27,478 bases of DNA, from NCBI GenBank assembly GCA_934663625.1, contig CAKUKP010000037.1, positions 1 through 27,478 of the forward strand, written 5' to 3'. Below, piece by piece: positions 1 to 6,958 of the stretch; the stretch's first letter is position 1; every line of letters starts with the position of its first letter. This DNA is from an uncultured Clostridia bacterium (GTDB lineage Bacteria; Bacillota; Clostridia; Christensenellales; Aristaeellaceae). Under the pieces are notes generated by a model. The model was not told where the DNA came from. It searched no databases and saw only the letters and a program-made list of their open reading frames with translations. The translations under genes were made by a program, and so were the position numbers.

Positions 1-141
1 GAAATATGGATACCTGAAACGGTAACGGAGATAGACGGCATTGCTTTTTTGCATTGCGATCAATTGACTGCAAGGGTATATCCGTCCTCCTATGCCGAGG
101 AATATTGCAGGGAAAAAGGGATCAAATATGAATATCGGTAA
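1..141 (+). CDS. C-terminal end of a BspA-type leucine-rich-repeat protein (partial, 5' end outside window)
   Basis: Reading frame 1 is open from the first base and stops with TAA at 139-141, giving 46 residues. The visible peptide has the pattern of the last LRR_5/BspA repeat: an I-P-x-x-V...I-x-x-x-A-F..C motif, then a closing strand ending in YPSSYAEEYCREKG and a short I-x-Y-x-Y tail. That ending (x-SYAEEYxxxxGIxYxY) is what closes many BspA-like surface or secreted leucine-rich-repeat proteins of gut Firmicutes. Function is inferred from family only: such proteins are usually surface-exposed and possibly adhesive. No terminator hairpin is visible after the stop. The call rests on 46 residues, so the full architecture is unknown. 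Confidence 0.7.
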   Translation, partial: EIWIPETVTEIDGIAFLHCDQLTARVYPSSYAEEYCREKGIKYEYR

Positions 142-210
142 GTAATGGACGACGGCGATATGTGTTTTGCCATAGATTGAATGAATACAAAATGTGCGGG
201 GGATGATCGG

Positions 211-987
211 ATGATACGGGCGATTTATTTTGATATTGATGGTACGCTGGTAAGCTGCCGCACGCATGCCGTGCCGGAGAGCGCACTGCGTGCGCTGCGG
301 CGGGCGCGCGAAGCGGGCGTGAAGCTGATTCTCTGTACGGGCAGGAATTATGCCACTTCGAAGCCTTTGATCGATACGGGGCTGTTTGACGGCGCGATCC
401 TGCTAAACGGGCAGTATTGCCTGCTGCACGGCGAATGCGTGTATAAAAATCCAATTGACAGGGCAGACGTCGCCGCCGCCGTGCGCGGCGTGCAGCGCGG
501 CGATTATGCGATCGGCTTCGTGAGCGCGTATGATAATTTCATCAGCGATATTGAAGATCAATATGTGCTGGCGGCGGATCGCGCGGGCGGTATGCCCGCG
601 TTGAAGCCGGGCGATCCGGAGGACGCGCTGCGCATGGATATTTATCAGATGCACTTCTACGGTGCGCCGGGCGCGGAGGCGCGCCTGACCGATGCGGCGC
701 ACGGGCTGGTCGCGGTGCGCTGGAGCAAAAATTTTGCCGATGTTTTTTCAAAGGGCGGCGGCAAGGAAGCGGGAATGCGCTGCATCAACCGCCGCATCGG
801 CGCTGCGGACGATGAAACCATGGCGATCGGCGACGGCGAAAACGATGTGGGCATGATAGCGCTGGCGGGCGTGGGCGTGGCGATGGGCAACGCCAGCGAT
901 TTCGTAAAATCACGCGCCGATTATGTGACAAACGATGTGGACGAGGATGGCATTGCGAACGCGATTGCGCGGTTCGTTTTTGATTGA
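211..987 (+). CDS. Cof-type HAD-superfamily hydrolase
   Basis: A 258-residue protein of the haloacid dehalogenase superfamily, Cof/type IIB cap class; members usually dephosphorylate sugar phosphates, flavin mononucleotide or other small phosphoesters in the cytoplasm. Motif I is YFDIDGTLV with nucleophile Asp8 and acid/base Asp10. The third motif lysine lies in the SKGGGKEAG stretch, and motif IV is GDGENDVGMI at about residues 207-216. The long insert between motif I and the lysine is the expected C2 cap. An upstream in-frame ATG at 181 exists, but I chose ATG 211 because it gives the canonical M-x-x-A-I-x-F-D-I-D-G-T start and has a GGGGG stretch about 9 bases upstream, whereas 181 has no ribosome site. 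Substrate cannot be predicted. A second Cof-type paralogue is at 17322-18188. Confidence 0.85.
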   Translation: MIRAIYFDIDGTLVSCRTHAVPESALRALRRAREAGVKLILCTGRNYATSKPLIDTGLFDGAILLNGQYCLLHGECVYKNPIDRADVAAAVRGVQRGDYAIGFVSAYDNFISDIEDQYVLAADRAGGMPALKPGDPEDALRMDIYQMHFYGAPGAEARLTDAAHGLVAVRWSKNFADVFSKGGGKEAGMRCINRRIGAADDETMAIGDGENDVGMIALAGVGVAMGNASDFVKSRADYVTNDVDEDGIANAIARFVFD

Positions 988-1135
988 ATCCTATGGATAA
1001 TTCGGGTTCTGCGTACATTGGACTGACATATGCAAAATTTCATATACAAAGAATCCGGCTTCTAATTTTGGACGTCATAGCGTCTTTCCTGAACAGAAAA
1101 TAGAGCTAAAAGCATAAATTAGGAGGTAATTAACC

Positions 1136-2332
1136 ATGAGGAAAATGCGATCGATGGTTCTTTCATGTATCGTAATCATGATAATTGTAATTATCATCTG
1201 CCCAAACGCTCTGGCGCAGAACAGTTGTACGGATGAATGCCATTATATTGTTCCTGCTCAGTGGGAAAATTCATACGCATGGGATCAGCAATATATTTTC
1301 ACAGCCCAAGGGTACTATTTCAAGGATCAGCAGGAATACTGCTATACATGGGGAACACCGCATTATCGAATCTGTCGCATAGATCGGCTTACAGGCGAGT
1401 GTACGGTGTTGATTGAGGATTATCCTTACCATGCCATTGATTTGATGTTGTTTGGGGAGGATGTCTATATCCTCAGAAAGTATAATGACGGAAACGTCGC
1501 CATGCTGAAACATATGTTGGAAGATGGAACGTATGATGTGCTCCCCGTAATTGAGGATGGAGAAAAATATGGTACATTTTATTTGGTCAAGATGGATCGA
1601 TCCGGCAAGATGCTTGGAAAGACGCGTTTTGACCTCGATCAGTCAGTACTGGATCATGTGATGTGCGGGCAAAGAATGTATATGGCTTTGTCTGGCAGCA
1701 TTGTGTATCTGGACATGGAAACCATGGAGATCACGCAGTTGTACACGGCTGAAACGGAGATACGCAATCAAAAAGCATACAGTCATATGATTATCGAAGA
1801 TGATGTGCTGTATGTTCAGGACGGAAAAGCCATAGTCGGCGTTGATATCTATACGGGGGAAGTTCGTGCAAAGTGCGTGCTTGATCCATACATTGACTGG
1901 ATGTATCCATATCGTTGCTTTGATTATGTGGTACTGGATCATCAGCTGTACTATTGGAATGAAGCAAACCGCGAAATGACAGTACTGAATTTAGAAAATG
2001 GCGAGCAAACCGTCATTTCCAGAGATCGATATTTCTTTGTTCAACCAACACGGGAAGGCATTGTCGTTGCGAGAATAAAGGAAGAATATCTGCAAACCAT
2101 TTATGATCATGCGGATGATACAACATGGAAGTATACGACGGTGAATGGTGCAGATGTACCCGAATGTAGCGAGTTTATGTTTTTCGCGTTTAAAGATATT
2201 GAGCATCCAACTTTTGATCCATCTATGGATGATGCATTAACGGTAATGGATGATTTCAAATACTCCGTGGTTTTTCTGGATCAGATGCAGTATATCGATG
2301 GTGATTTGAATATCAGAATGCGCAAATCATAA
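1136..2332 (+). CDS. secreted protein of unknown function, possible beta-propeller (DUF5050-like)
   Basis: I do not recognise a firm family. The 398-residue product starts with a clear signal peptide: basic MRKMR, a long Ile/Val-rich core, and an ALA cleavage site near residue 27. The mature part is rich in Tyr, Asp and Trp. It has repeated short strands of the type YY-F-K-D..., V-Y-I-L-R..., L-Y-V-Q-D-G-K and L-Y-Y-W-N spaced by tens of residues, the look of a DUF5050/TolB-like propeller that reports a value per blade. A perfect Shine-Dalgarno AGGAGGT lies at 1121-1127, 8 bases before ATG 1136. Base composition is unusual: 24 of the 60 bases from 1261 are G/C, against 42 of 60 from 2521 in the next gene. 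This could reflect horizontal acquisition. No clear promoter or terminator is seen. Confidence 0.55.
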   Translation: MRKMRSMVLSCIVIMIIVIIICPNALAQNSCTDECHYIVPAQWENSYAWDQQYIFTAQGYYFKDQQEYCYTWGTPHYRICRIDRLTGECTVLIEDYPYHAIDLMLFGEDVYILRKYNDGNVAMLKHMLEDGTYDVLPVIEDGEKYGTFYLVKMDRSGKMLGKTRFDLDQSVLDHVMCGQRMYMALSGSIVYLDMETMEITQLYTAETEIRNQKAYSHMIIEDDVLYVQDGKAIVGVDIYTGEVRAKCVLDPYIDWMYPYRCFDYVVLDHQLYYWNEANREMTVLNLENGEQTVISRDRYFFVQPTREGIVVARIKEEYLQTIYDHADDTTWKYTTVNGADVPECSEFMFFAFKDIEHPTFDPSMDDALTVMDDFKYSVVFLDQMQYIDGDLNIRMRKS

Positions 2333-2445
2333 GCCGTTCAGTTCAAATCATAAGGTTGCAATGCTTTTCTTAGCACGAAGAGATTAATAATTGTTCGTAA
2401 CATTCGCATCTGTTCGCCTGTCTGCAAATGGCAGGCGATTCATAT

Positions 2446-2473
2446 TTGCAAACTGGCGCGATCATGTTATAAT
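2446..2473 (+). promoter_or_regulatory. housekeeping promoter for the patatin-like gene
   Basis: A -35 TTGCAA at 2446-2451 and a consensus -10 TATAAT at 2468-2473 are separated by 16 bases. The TG at 2465-2466 makes an extended -10. The start codon is 38 bases downstream of the -10. Confidence 0.65.
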
Positions 2474-2511
2474 ACATACGAACATACAAAGTATGCTTGG
2501 AGGAATGATCA

Positions 2512-3750
2512 ATGAAGCGGGCAATCGTGTATTCCGGCGGCGGATCGCGCGGCGCGTATGAATGCGGCGCGTGGCAGGCGATCGATGAACTGGGCATTCG
2601 GCTGGACGGCGCATACGGCACATCCATCGGCGCGATCAACGCCGCGCTGACGGCGCAGGGCGATTTGGATCAGGCGGTGCGCCTGTGGGATACGATTACG
2701 TTAAAGCAGGTGCTGGGCGCGGTGGACGAGGAGGATTTTTCCGTGGATCATATGATTTCGCGGAAGCGCGATATCGTGCCGTTTCTGCTGGAGAACGCGA
2801 AGAATTTCCGTATGGACGTGGGCCCGCTGATGGAGCTTTTGCACAATAACATCGATGAGAGCAAGATTCGCGCGTCGGGCAAGGCGCTGGGCATGATGCT
2901 TACGCGCGTTCCATCGCTCACGGGGCGCGATGTGCGCCTTGCGGATATTCCGCAGGGCAGATTGGCGGAATATGTGCTGGCTTCGGCTTCGTGCTTTCCG
3001 GTGTTTCCGATGTGCGTAATCGATGATGAACGCTACATCGACGGCGGCTACAGCGATAATATGCCCATCGGCATGGCGCTGGCGGACGGCGCGGAGGAGA
3101 TCATCGCCGTGGACATCCATCCGCAGCCTACGCACCCCGAATTTACGCGGATGCCGTTTCTGAAATTGATTCATCCGCTGCACGAGCTGGGCAATTTTCT
3201 GGATTTCAATCCCGCGCGCCTGCGCAGAAGCCGCATGATGGGCTATTATGATGCGATGAAGGCGTATGACCGGTTTGATGGAATTCGCTATACGTTCGCG
3301 CGCGTGAACGATTTGCAGATCGCGGATGCGGCCAGGCGGTATGCCGCGCGCATTGGCGCGTTCGAAGCGGGCGCGGTGCGGCGCAACGGCGATGCGGCGC
3401 TGATTTCCGCGCTGGGTTCGGAAACGCCGCTGCGTATGCTCAGCTGGAAGGAAATGCTGCTGCGCGGGCTGGAGCTGTGCGCGCAGATCATGTGCTTCCG
3501 CGAGGATGCGATCTACGATATGGATCAGCTTACCGACCGGATATTGACCTTCGTGCGGAGCGGCGATGAGGTGGATACTTCGGATCGCGGCTTTGCCGAG
3601 GCGATGCGCGCCGACGGGCGCACGCAGATGCGCTATCTGTACCGCGCGCTGCGGGCGGACGAAGCGTTTGCCGCGGGCAATGAGCGCAAGCTTTCCGAAA
3701 TGAGCGGCGCCGCCGCCGCGGCGATGTATCTGCTGGCGGTGGAAGGATAA
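2512..3750 (+). CDS. patatin-like phospholipase family protein
   Basis: A 412-residue serine acyl hydrolase of the bacterial patatin/RssA type, expected to cleave fatty-acyl esters of membrane lipids; the physiological substrate is unknown. The oxyanion-hole loop SGGGSRGAYECGA is at residues 8-20. The nucleophile elbow is GTSIGA with Ser38, and the catalytic-dyad Asp is in YIDGGYSDNMP at about residue 177. The patatin core ends near residue 200. The roughly 200-residue C-terminal part is alpha-helical and Ala/Arg-rich, as in other long Firmicute patatins. There is no signal peptide, so the enzyme is probably cytoplasmic or membrane-peripheral. GGAGG lies 8 bases upstream of ATG 2512. It has its own promoter and ends at a strong intrinsic terminator, so it is probably a single-gene unit. 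Confidence 0.85.
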   Translation: MKRAIVYSGGGSRGAYECGAWQAIDELGIRLDGAYGTSIGAINAALTAQGDLDQAVRLWDTITLKQVLGAVDEEDFSVDHMISRKRDIVPFLLENAKNFRMDVGPLMELLHNNIDESKIRASGKALGMMLTRVPSLTGRDVRLADIPQGRLAEYVLASASCFPVFPMCVIDDERYIDGGYSDNMPIGMALADGAEEIIAVDIHPQPTHPEFTRMPFLKLIHPLHELGNFLDFNPARLRRSRMMGYYDAMKAYDRFDGIRYTFARVNDLQIADAARRYAARIGAFEAGAVRRNGDAALISALGSETPLRMLSWKEMLLRGLELCAQIMCFREDAIYDMDQLTDRILTFVRSGDEVDTSDRGFAEAMRADGRTQMRYLYRALRADEAFAAGNERKLSEMSGAAAAAMYLLAVEG

Positions 3751-3770
3751 AACAATAATCGAATGATTTG

Positions 3771-3802
3771 CCGGTACGTCGGATATGGCGCACCGGTTTT
3801 TT
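3771..3802 (+). terminator. intrinsic terminator after the patatin-like gene
   Basis: The arms CCGGT-A-CGTC and GGCG-C-ACCGG form a stem with one A/C mismatch (3771-3796), followed directly by six T residues at 3797-3802. The last T abuts the -35 element of the sigma-F-like promoter that begins at 3803. Confidence 0.75.
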
Positions 3803-3832
3803 GTATATTTTGGGGAAGGCGGGGCGATACTG
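3803..3832 (+). promoter_or_regulatory. sigma-F-type (forespore) promoter for spoIIR
   Basis: GTATA at 3803-3807 matches the sigma-F -35 consensus GYWTA. GGCGATACTG at 3823-3832 matches the -10 consensus GGNNANAMTR at every specified position. The spacer is 15 bases. The element lies 33 bases before the spoIIR start codon. In Bacillus, spoIIR is known to be transcribed by sigma-F, so site and gene agree. Recognition by sigma-F here is inferred from the match. Confidence 0.75.
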
Positions 3833-3864
3833 ACAGAGAAAGACATTCGTGGAGGAAAACGGAT

Positions 3865-4389
3865 ATGAAAAGATGCTTTTGCCTGGGGCTGCTGATCGTT
3901 TTGCTGCTGGGCGTGGCGCAGGCGGAGGATATATACGATTGCGTGCGTCTGCAGGTGGTGGCGCGGGATGATTCCGAAGCGGCGCAGAATATCAAGCTGG
4001 CGCTGCGGGACGTATGCGTGCGGGGCGCGCAGGCGTGCGCGGGGGACGCGCAGAACGCGGATGATGCTTACATGCGAATTGCCGCCCGTCGGGGCGCGTT
4101 TGAAGAAGCGTGCCGAACGCGGGCGGCGGAGCTGGGCTGCATGGATGCGGTTTCGGCGGAGATCGGGGTATTTTCATTTCCGGATCGCGTATACGGGAAA
4201 ATCCACCTGCCCGCCGGAGAATACCGCGCGCTGCGGATCACCATCGGCGAAGGGGCGGGGCACAACTGGTTCTGCGTATTGTATCCATCGCTGTGCGTGC
4301 TGGATGAGGATGATTACGCGGGCGATGATCTGCCCTGCTATTCGGAGGTATGGGCATGGCTGAGCAAGCGGATTGGAGGCGCGGCATGA
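3865..4389 (+). CDS. spoIIR: stage II sporulation protein R (SpoIIR)
   Basis: SpoIIR is made in the forespore and exported into the intermembrane space. There it triggers SpoIIGA to process pro-sigma-E in the mother cell. The 174-residue product has an N-terminal hydrophobic signal (about residues 4-20, ending AQA). Family motifs follow: RLQVVARDDSEAAQ..K.A.RD at residues 28-49, then in the C-terminal half YGKIHLPAGEYRALRITIGE and HNWFCVLYPSLCVLD. These match the Y-G-x-x-x-L-P-A-G-x-Y-x-A-L-x-x-x-I-G and N-W-x-C-V-x-x-P-x-L-C signatures. GGAGG at 3851-3855 sits 9 bases before ATG 3865; longer in-frame upstream starts would cross the promoter. The stop overlaps the sleB start as ATGA. It is the first gene of a three-gene operon. 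Confidence 0.92.
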   Translation: MKRCFCLGLLIVLLLGVAQAEDIYDCVRLQVVARDDSEAAQNIKLALRDVCVRGAQACAGDAQNADDAYMRIAARRGAFEEACRTRAAELGCMDAVSAEIGVFSFPDRVYGKIHLPAGEYRALRITIGEGAGHNWFCVLYPSLCVLDEDDYAGDDLPCYSEVWAWLSKRIGGAA

Positions 4390-5054
4390 AACGGATGATC
4401 TGTATTGCGTTCGCGCTGGCACTGGTGGTTTCTACGGCGCTGGCGGCGCAGGTGTTGGAGGTAGGTTCCAGCGGGAGCGATGTAAAAAAGGTGCAGCAGC
4501 GCCTGATTCGCTACGGCTATCTTTCCGGAGAGGCGGACGGCAGATACGGCGAAAAGACGCGCGATGCGGTGATCTGGTTTCAGAAGAAGAACGGGCTGAC
4601 CGCGGACGGGCGCGTGGGCGCAAAGACCGCGGCGGCGCTGGGCGTTACGCTGAGCGGCGCTTCCAGTTCGTCTAAGGCAGCGTCCTCGTCGACCAGCTAT
4701 GTATCCAGCGATCACCGGCTGCTTTCCAAGCTGGTGTACGCCGAGGCGCGCGGGGAAACCTATAAGGGACAGGTGGCGGTGGCGGCGGTGGTTCTAAACC
4801 GCGTATCCAGCGCGTCCTTTCCCAATACGGTGTCCGGCGTGATCTATCAATCCGGCGCGTTTTCCTGCGTCAGCAATGGATCGATCAATGCCACGCCCGA
4901 TGCATCCTGCATCCGCGCGGCGCTGGACGCGCTGAACGGCTGGGATCCCACCGGCGGCTGTCTGTACTATTACAACGCCAAGACCGCCAAGGATAGCTGG
5001 ATCTTTTCGCGCACGGTGCAGACGGTGATCGGAAATCATTCCTTTGCGATTTGA
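4386..5054 (+). CDS. sleB: spore cortex-lytic enzyme SleB-like cell wall hydrolase
   Basis: A 222-residue exported hydrolase that should cleave cortex peptidoglycan during germination (SleB is a lytic transglycosylase). Layout: signal peptide at residues 1-20 (MKRM..., ALA cleavage), one peptidoglycan-binding domain at about 25-86 with the V-x-x-V-Q-x-x-L and D-G-x-Y-G-x-x-T-x-x-A-V motifs, a Ser/Ala-rich linker at about 92-107, and a Hydrolase_2 catalytic domain at about 112-222. The expected catalytic glutamate is Glu120 in YAEARGE. The start is ATG 4386, overlapping the spoIIR stop, with GGAGG at 4375-4379; an earlier in-frame ATG at 4350 lies inside spoIIR and would spoil the signal peptide. 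The next gene is ypeB, its usual partner. Confidence 0.9.
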   Translation: MKRMICIAFALALVVSTALAAQVLEVGSSGSDVKKVQQRLIRYGYLSGEADGRYGEKTRDAVIWFQKKNGLTADGRVGAKTAAALGVTLSGASSSSKAASSSTSYVSSDHRLLSKLVYAEARGETYKGQVAVAAVVLNRVSSASFPNTVSGVIYQSGAFSCVSNGSINATPDASCIRAALDALNGWDPTGGCLYYYNAKTAKDSWIFSRTVQTVIGNHSFAI

Positions 5055-5064
5055 GGTGGCGCGC

Positions 5065-6381
5065 ATGACGGATAAACAGGGAAGGCGGATCAAGACCGCC
5101 ATCGCCGCGCTGGCGGCGCTCGCGGCTGCGTTCGCGGCGGTGAGCATCGCCCGTTCGGAACAGCTGAATCGGGCGAACGCGCAGATCAGCGCGATGTACC
5201 AGAAGGCGTTTTATGAAACCTGCGAACTGATGGAGGGCATATCGTCCAATTGCCGAAAGCTGCTGGTGGCGGGCGATCAGGCGCAGCAGCAGGCGTTGAT
5301 TGCGCGCATCAGCCGCGATGCGCAGGGCGTTTCCAGCGATCTGGCGCTGCTGCCGGTGGGGCAGGAAACCATCTCCGCTACGATCAAGTTTATCAACCAG
5401 TTGGAGGATTTCGTAGATACGCTTTCGCAGAAGGCGGCGGAGGGTACGGGCATATCGGCGCGCGATTACGCCACGTTATCCGAGCTTTCCGATTCGGCGG
5501 CGCAGTTTTCGCTGTCCATCGGCGGGCTGCTTTCGCGTTTTGAAAACGGGCAGGCGGCGTTCGATGCGGACAGCTTCGCGCCGGAGCAGGCGGATTCGCT
5601 GCATCCGCTTTCCTCCGTAGCGAGCGATTATCCGGTGCTCCTGTACGATGGGCCGTTTTCCGATGGCGAAACGTCCGGCGAATATGAATATTTGTCCGGC
5701 ATGGATGAATTTACCGTGCATCAGGCGGAGGAAAGCCTGAAATCCTATATCGATGTGGATCGCGTCGCCTATCAGGGCGAAAGCCATCCCGAAGTGGACG
5801 CATACGAATTTTCGGTGCGCAGCGGCGATTATACGATTTCCGCGATTGTGACGAAGCGCGGCGGGCAGATCCTGTATCTGATGCCGGAAAACACGTTCGA
5901 TGAAGAATCGGTAGATACGGAAACGCTTTTGAATACGGCGCGCGCATTTTTGATCTCGCGCGGCTATGGCAATATGCACATGAGCTATTACAGCGCCTTC
6001 GGCGGCGTGCTGACGGTAAACTTCGCCGCGATGGAGGGCGATACGATATTGTATCCCGATCTGGTGAAGCTGCAGCTTTCGATGCGCGATGGGCGCGTAA
6101 TCGGCGCGGATGCGAAGGGCTATCTGAAAAATCATCGGGCGCGTGCGATCGGCGATATTGCGCTGAACGCCCAGCAGGCGATGGAGCGCGTCGGCAGCCG
6201 CCTGACCGCCGAATCCGCCAGATTGTGCGTGATCCCGAAGAACAAAAAGGAATACCTGTGCTATGAAATATCCGCCACGGATGGCGAGGATCAGTTTTTG
6301 TCCTATATCGACGCGCGCACCGGCGTGGAGCGCGATCTGATGCGCGTTTTGAATGAAGATAACGGCAGGTTGGTGATGTAG
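5065..6381 (+). CDS. ypeB: germination protein YpeB
   Basis: YpeB and SleB stabilise each other in the dormant spore and are needed for cortex breakdown. The 438-residue product has a short basic start, one N-terminal transmembrane/signal segment (about residues 9-29, Ala-rich), and an alpha-helical Gln/Ala/Ser-rich domain up to about residue 180. The family motif YDGPFSDGE lies at about 194-202, followed by C-terminal PepSY-type repeats (A-x-x-F-L-x-x-x-G-Y and similar) ending with Y-I-D-A-R-T-G. The start is ATG 5065 with GAGG at 5053-5056; the in-frame TTG at 5044 lies inside sleB and lacks a ribosome site. Only 10 bases separate it from the sleB stop, so the two are translated from one message. 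Confidence 0.9.
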   Translation: MTDKQGRRIKTAIAALAALAAAFAAVSIARSEQLNRANAQISAMYQKAFYETCELMEGISSNCRKLLVAGDQAQQQALIARISRDAQGVSSDLALLPVGQETISATIKFINQLEDFVDTLSQKAAEGTGISARDYATLSELSDSAAQFSLSIGGLLSRFENGQAAFDADSFAPEQADSLHPLSSVASDYPVLLYDGPFSDGETSGEYEYLSGMDEFTVHQAEESLKSYIDVDRVAYQGESHPEVDAYEFSVRSGDYTISAIVTKRGGQILYLMPENTFDEESVDTETLLNTARAFLISRGYGNMHMSYYSAFGGVLTVNFAAMEGDTILYPDLVKLQLSMRDGRVIGADAKGYLKNHRARAIGDIALNAQQAMERVGSRLTAESARLCVIPKNKKEYLCYEISATDGEDQFLSYIDARTGVERDLMRVLNEDNGRLVM

Positions 6382-6460
6382 CATGGATGTGCGCGGAAAT
6401 ACACATGATGCGCCGGATCGGCATAGAATGCATCAGACCATCTATATGGAGCGTGATCCG

Positions 6461-6808
6461 ATGATACAGCGCGGCGATTTGTATTCCGCCTGTCTGGATC
6501 CGGTGGTCGGATCGGAACAGGGCGGCATTCGTCCCGTGCTGATCGTACAGAACGATGTTGGAAACCGATACAGCCCTACGGTGATCGTGCTGGCGGTAAC
6601 GGGCAGATTGAATAAATCGCGCCTGCCCACGCATGTGCCCATCGATGCGGGCGATACCGGACTTCAACGGGACAGCGTGGTGCTGGCGGAACAGATTCGC
6701 ACGCTGGATAAGCGCAGGCTGCGCGAACGGATCGGTTCGCTGCGGCCGGAGGTGATGGATCAGGTCAGTCAGGCGATGCGCATTTCGCTGGGCTTCGGCG
6801 CGAATTGA
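6461..6808 (+). CDS. type II toxin-antitoxin system PemK/MazF family toxin (EndoA-like)
   Basis: A 115-residue sequence-specific endoribonuclease of the MazF/EndoA family, expected to cut single-stranded RNA. The product follows the Bacillus EndoA pattern almost end to end: QRGDLYSACLDPVVGSEQGG, RPVLIVQND.GNRYSPTVIV, and TGRLNK..LPTHVPI. The active-site residues known from Bacillus MazF (Arg25, Thr48) correspond to Arg24 and Thr47 here. ATG 6461 is chosen because it gives the family-typical MxxRGD start and has GGAG at 6448-6451. The 79 bases between ypeB and this start hold no ribbon-helix-helix or AbrB-type antitoxin frame; the usual upstream antitoxin gene is absent. A strong hairpin follows. 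It is probably cotranscribed with ypeB unless a promoter was missed. Confidence 0.88.
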   Translation: MIQRGDLYSACLDPVVGSEQGGIRPVLIVQNDVGNRYSPTVIVLAVTGRLNKSRLPTHVPIDAGDTGLQRDSVVLAEQIRTLDKRRLRERIGSLRPEVMDQVSQAMRISLGFGAN

Positions 6809-6835
6809 ATAAAAAACTGTGCGGCCGCACGGGGG

Positions 6836-6869
6836 AGGGTCATTTTCCGGTTTCGGGAAATGACCCTTT
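6836..6869 (+). terminator. hairpin terminator after the MazF-like gene
   Basis: A 13-bp stem (one G/T pair), 5' arm 6836-6848 and 3' arm 6855-6867, encloses a 6-base loop and is followed by only three T residues. The stem is strong; the short T tract makes termination efficiency uncertain. A separate NotI-like palindrome (GCGGCCGC) lies just upstream at 6821-6828. Confidence 0.6.
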
Positions 6870-6900
6870 AAAGTATGGAAATTCGCAAAGCCTGTGATTA

Positions 6901-6929
6901 TTGTATTTTTTGTCGTTTTATGATATGAT
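6901..6929 (+). promoter_or_regulatory. promoter of the dnaD-dnaC-proX operon
   Basis: TTGTAT at 6901-6906, a 17-base spacer and TATGAT at 6924-6929, with a TG at 6921-6922 (extended -10). It lies in an AT-rich stretch 30 bases ahead of the dnaD-like start. Confidence 0.6.
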
Positions 6930-6958
6930 AATTACACCGATAATGGAGAGGTATGCTT

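Noticed and set aside
2414..2438. 9-bp inverted repeat after the AT-rich secreted-protein gene
   Set aside because: The hairpin (TCGCCTGTC/GGCAGGCGA) is followed by no T-run, so I did not call a terminator; it could be an operator for the promoter just downstream, but nothing else supports that.
6383..6460. In-frame upstream extension of the MazF-like gene as a possible short antitoxin or longer N-terminus
   Set aside because: The 26 extra codons do not resemble any antitoxin and are absent from the family; the ribosome site at 6448 fits the shorter start.
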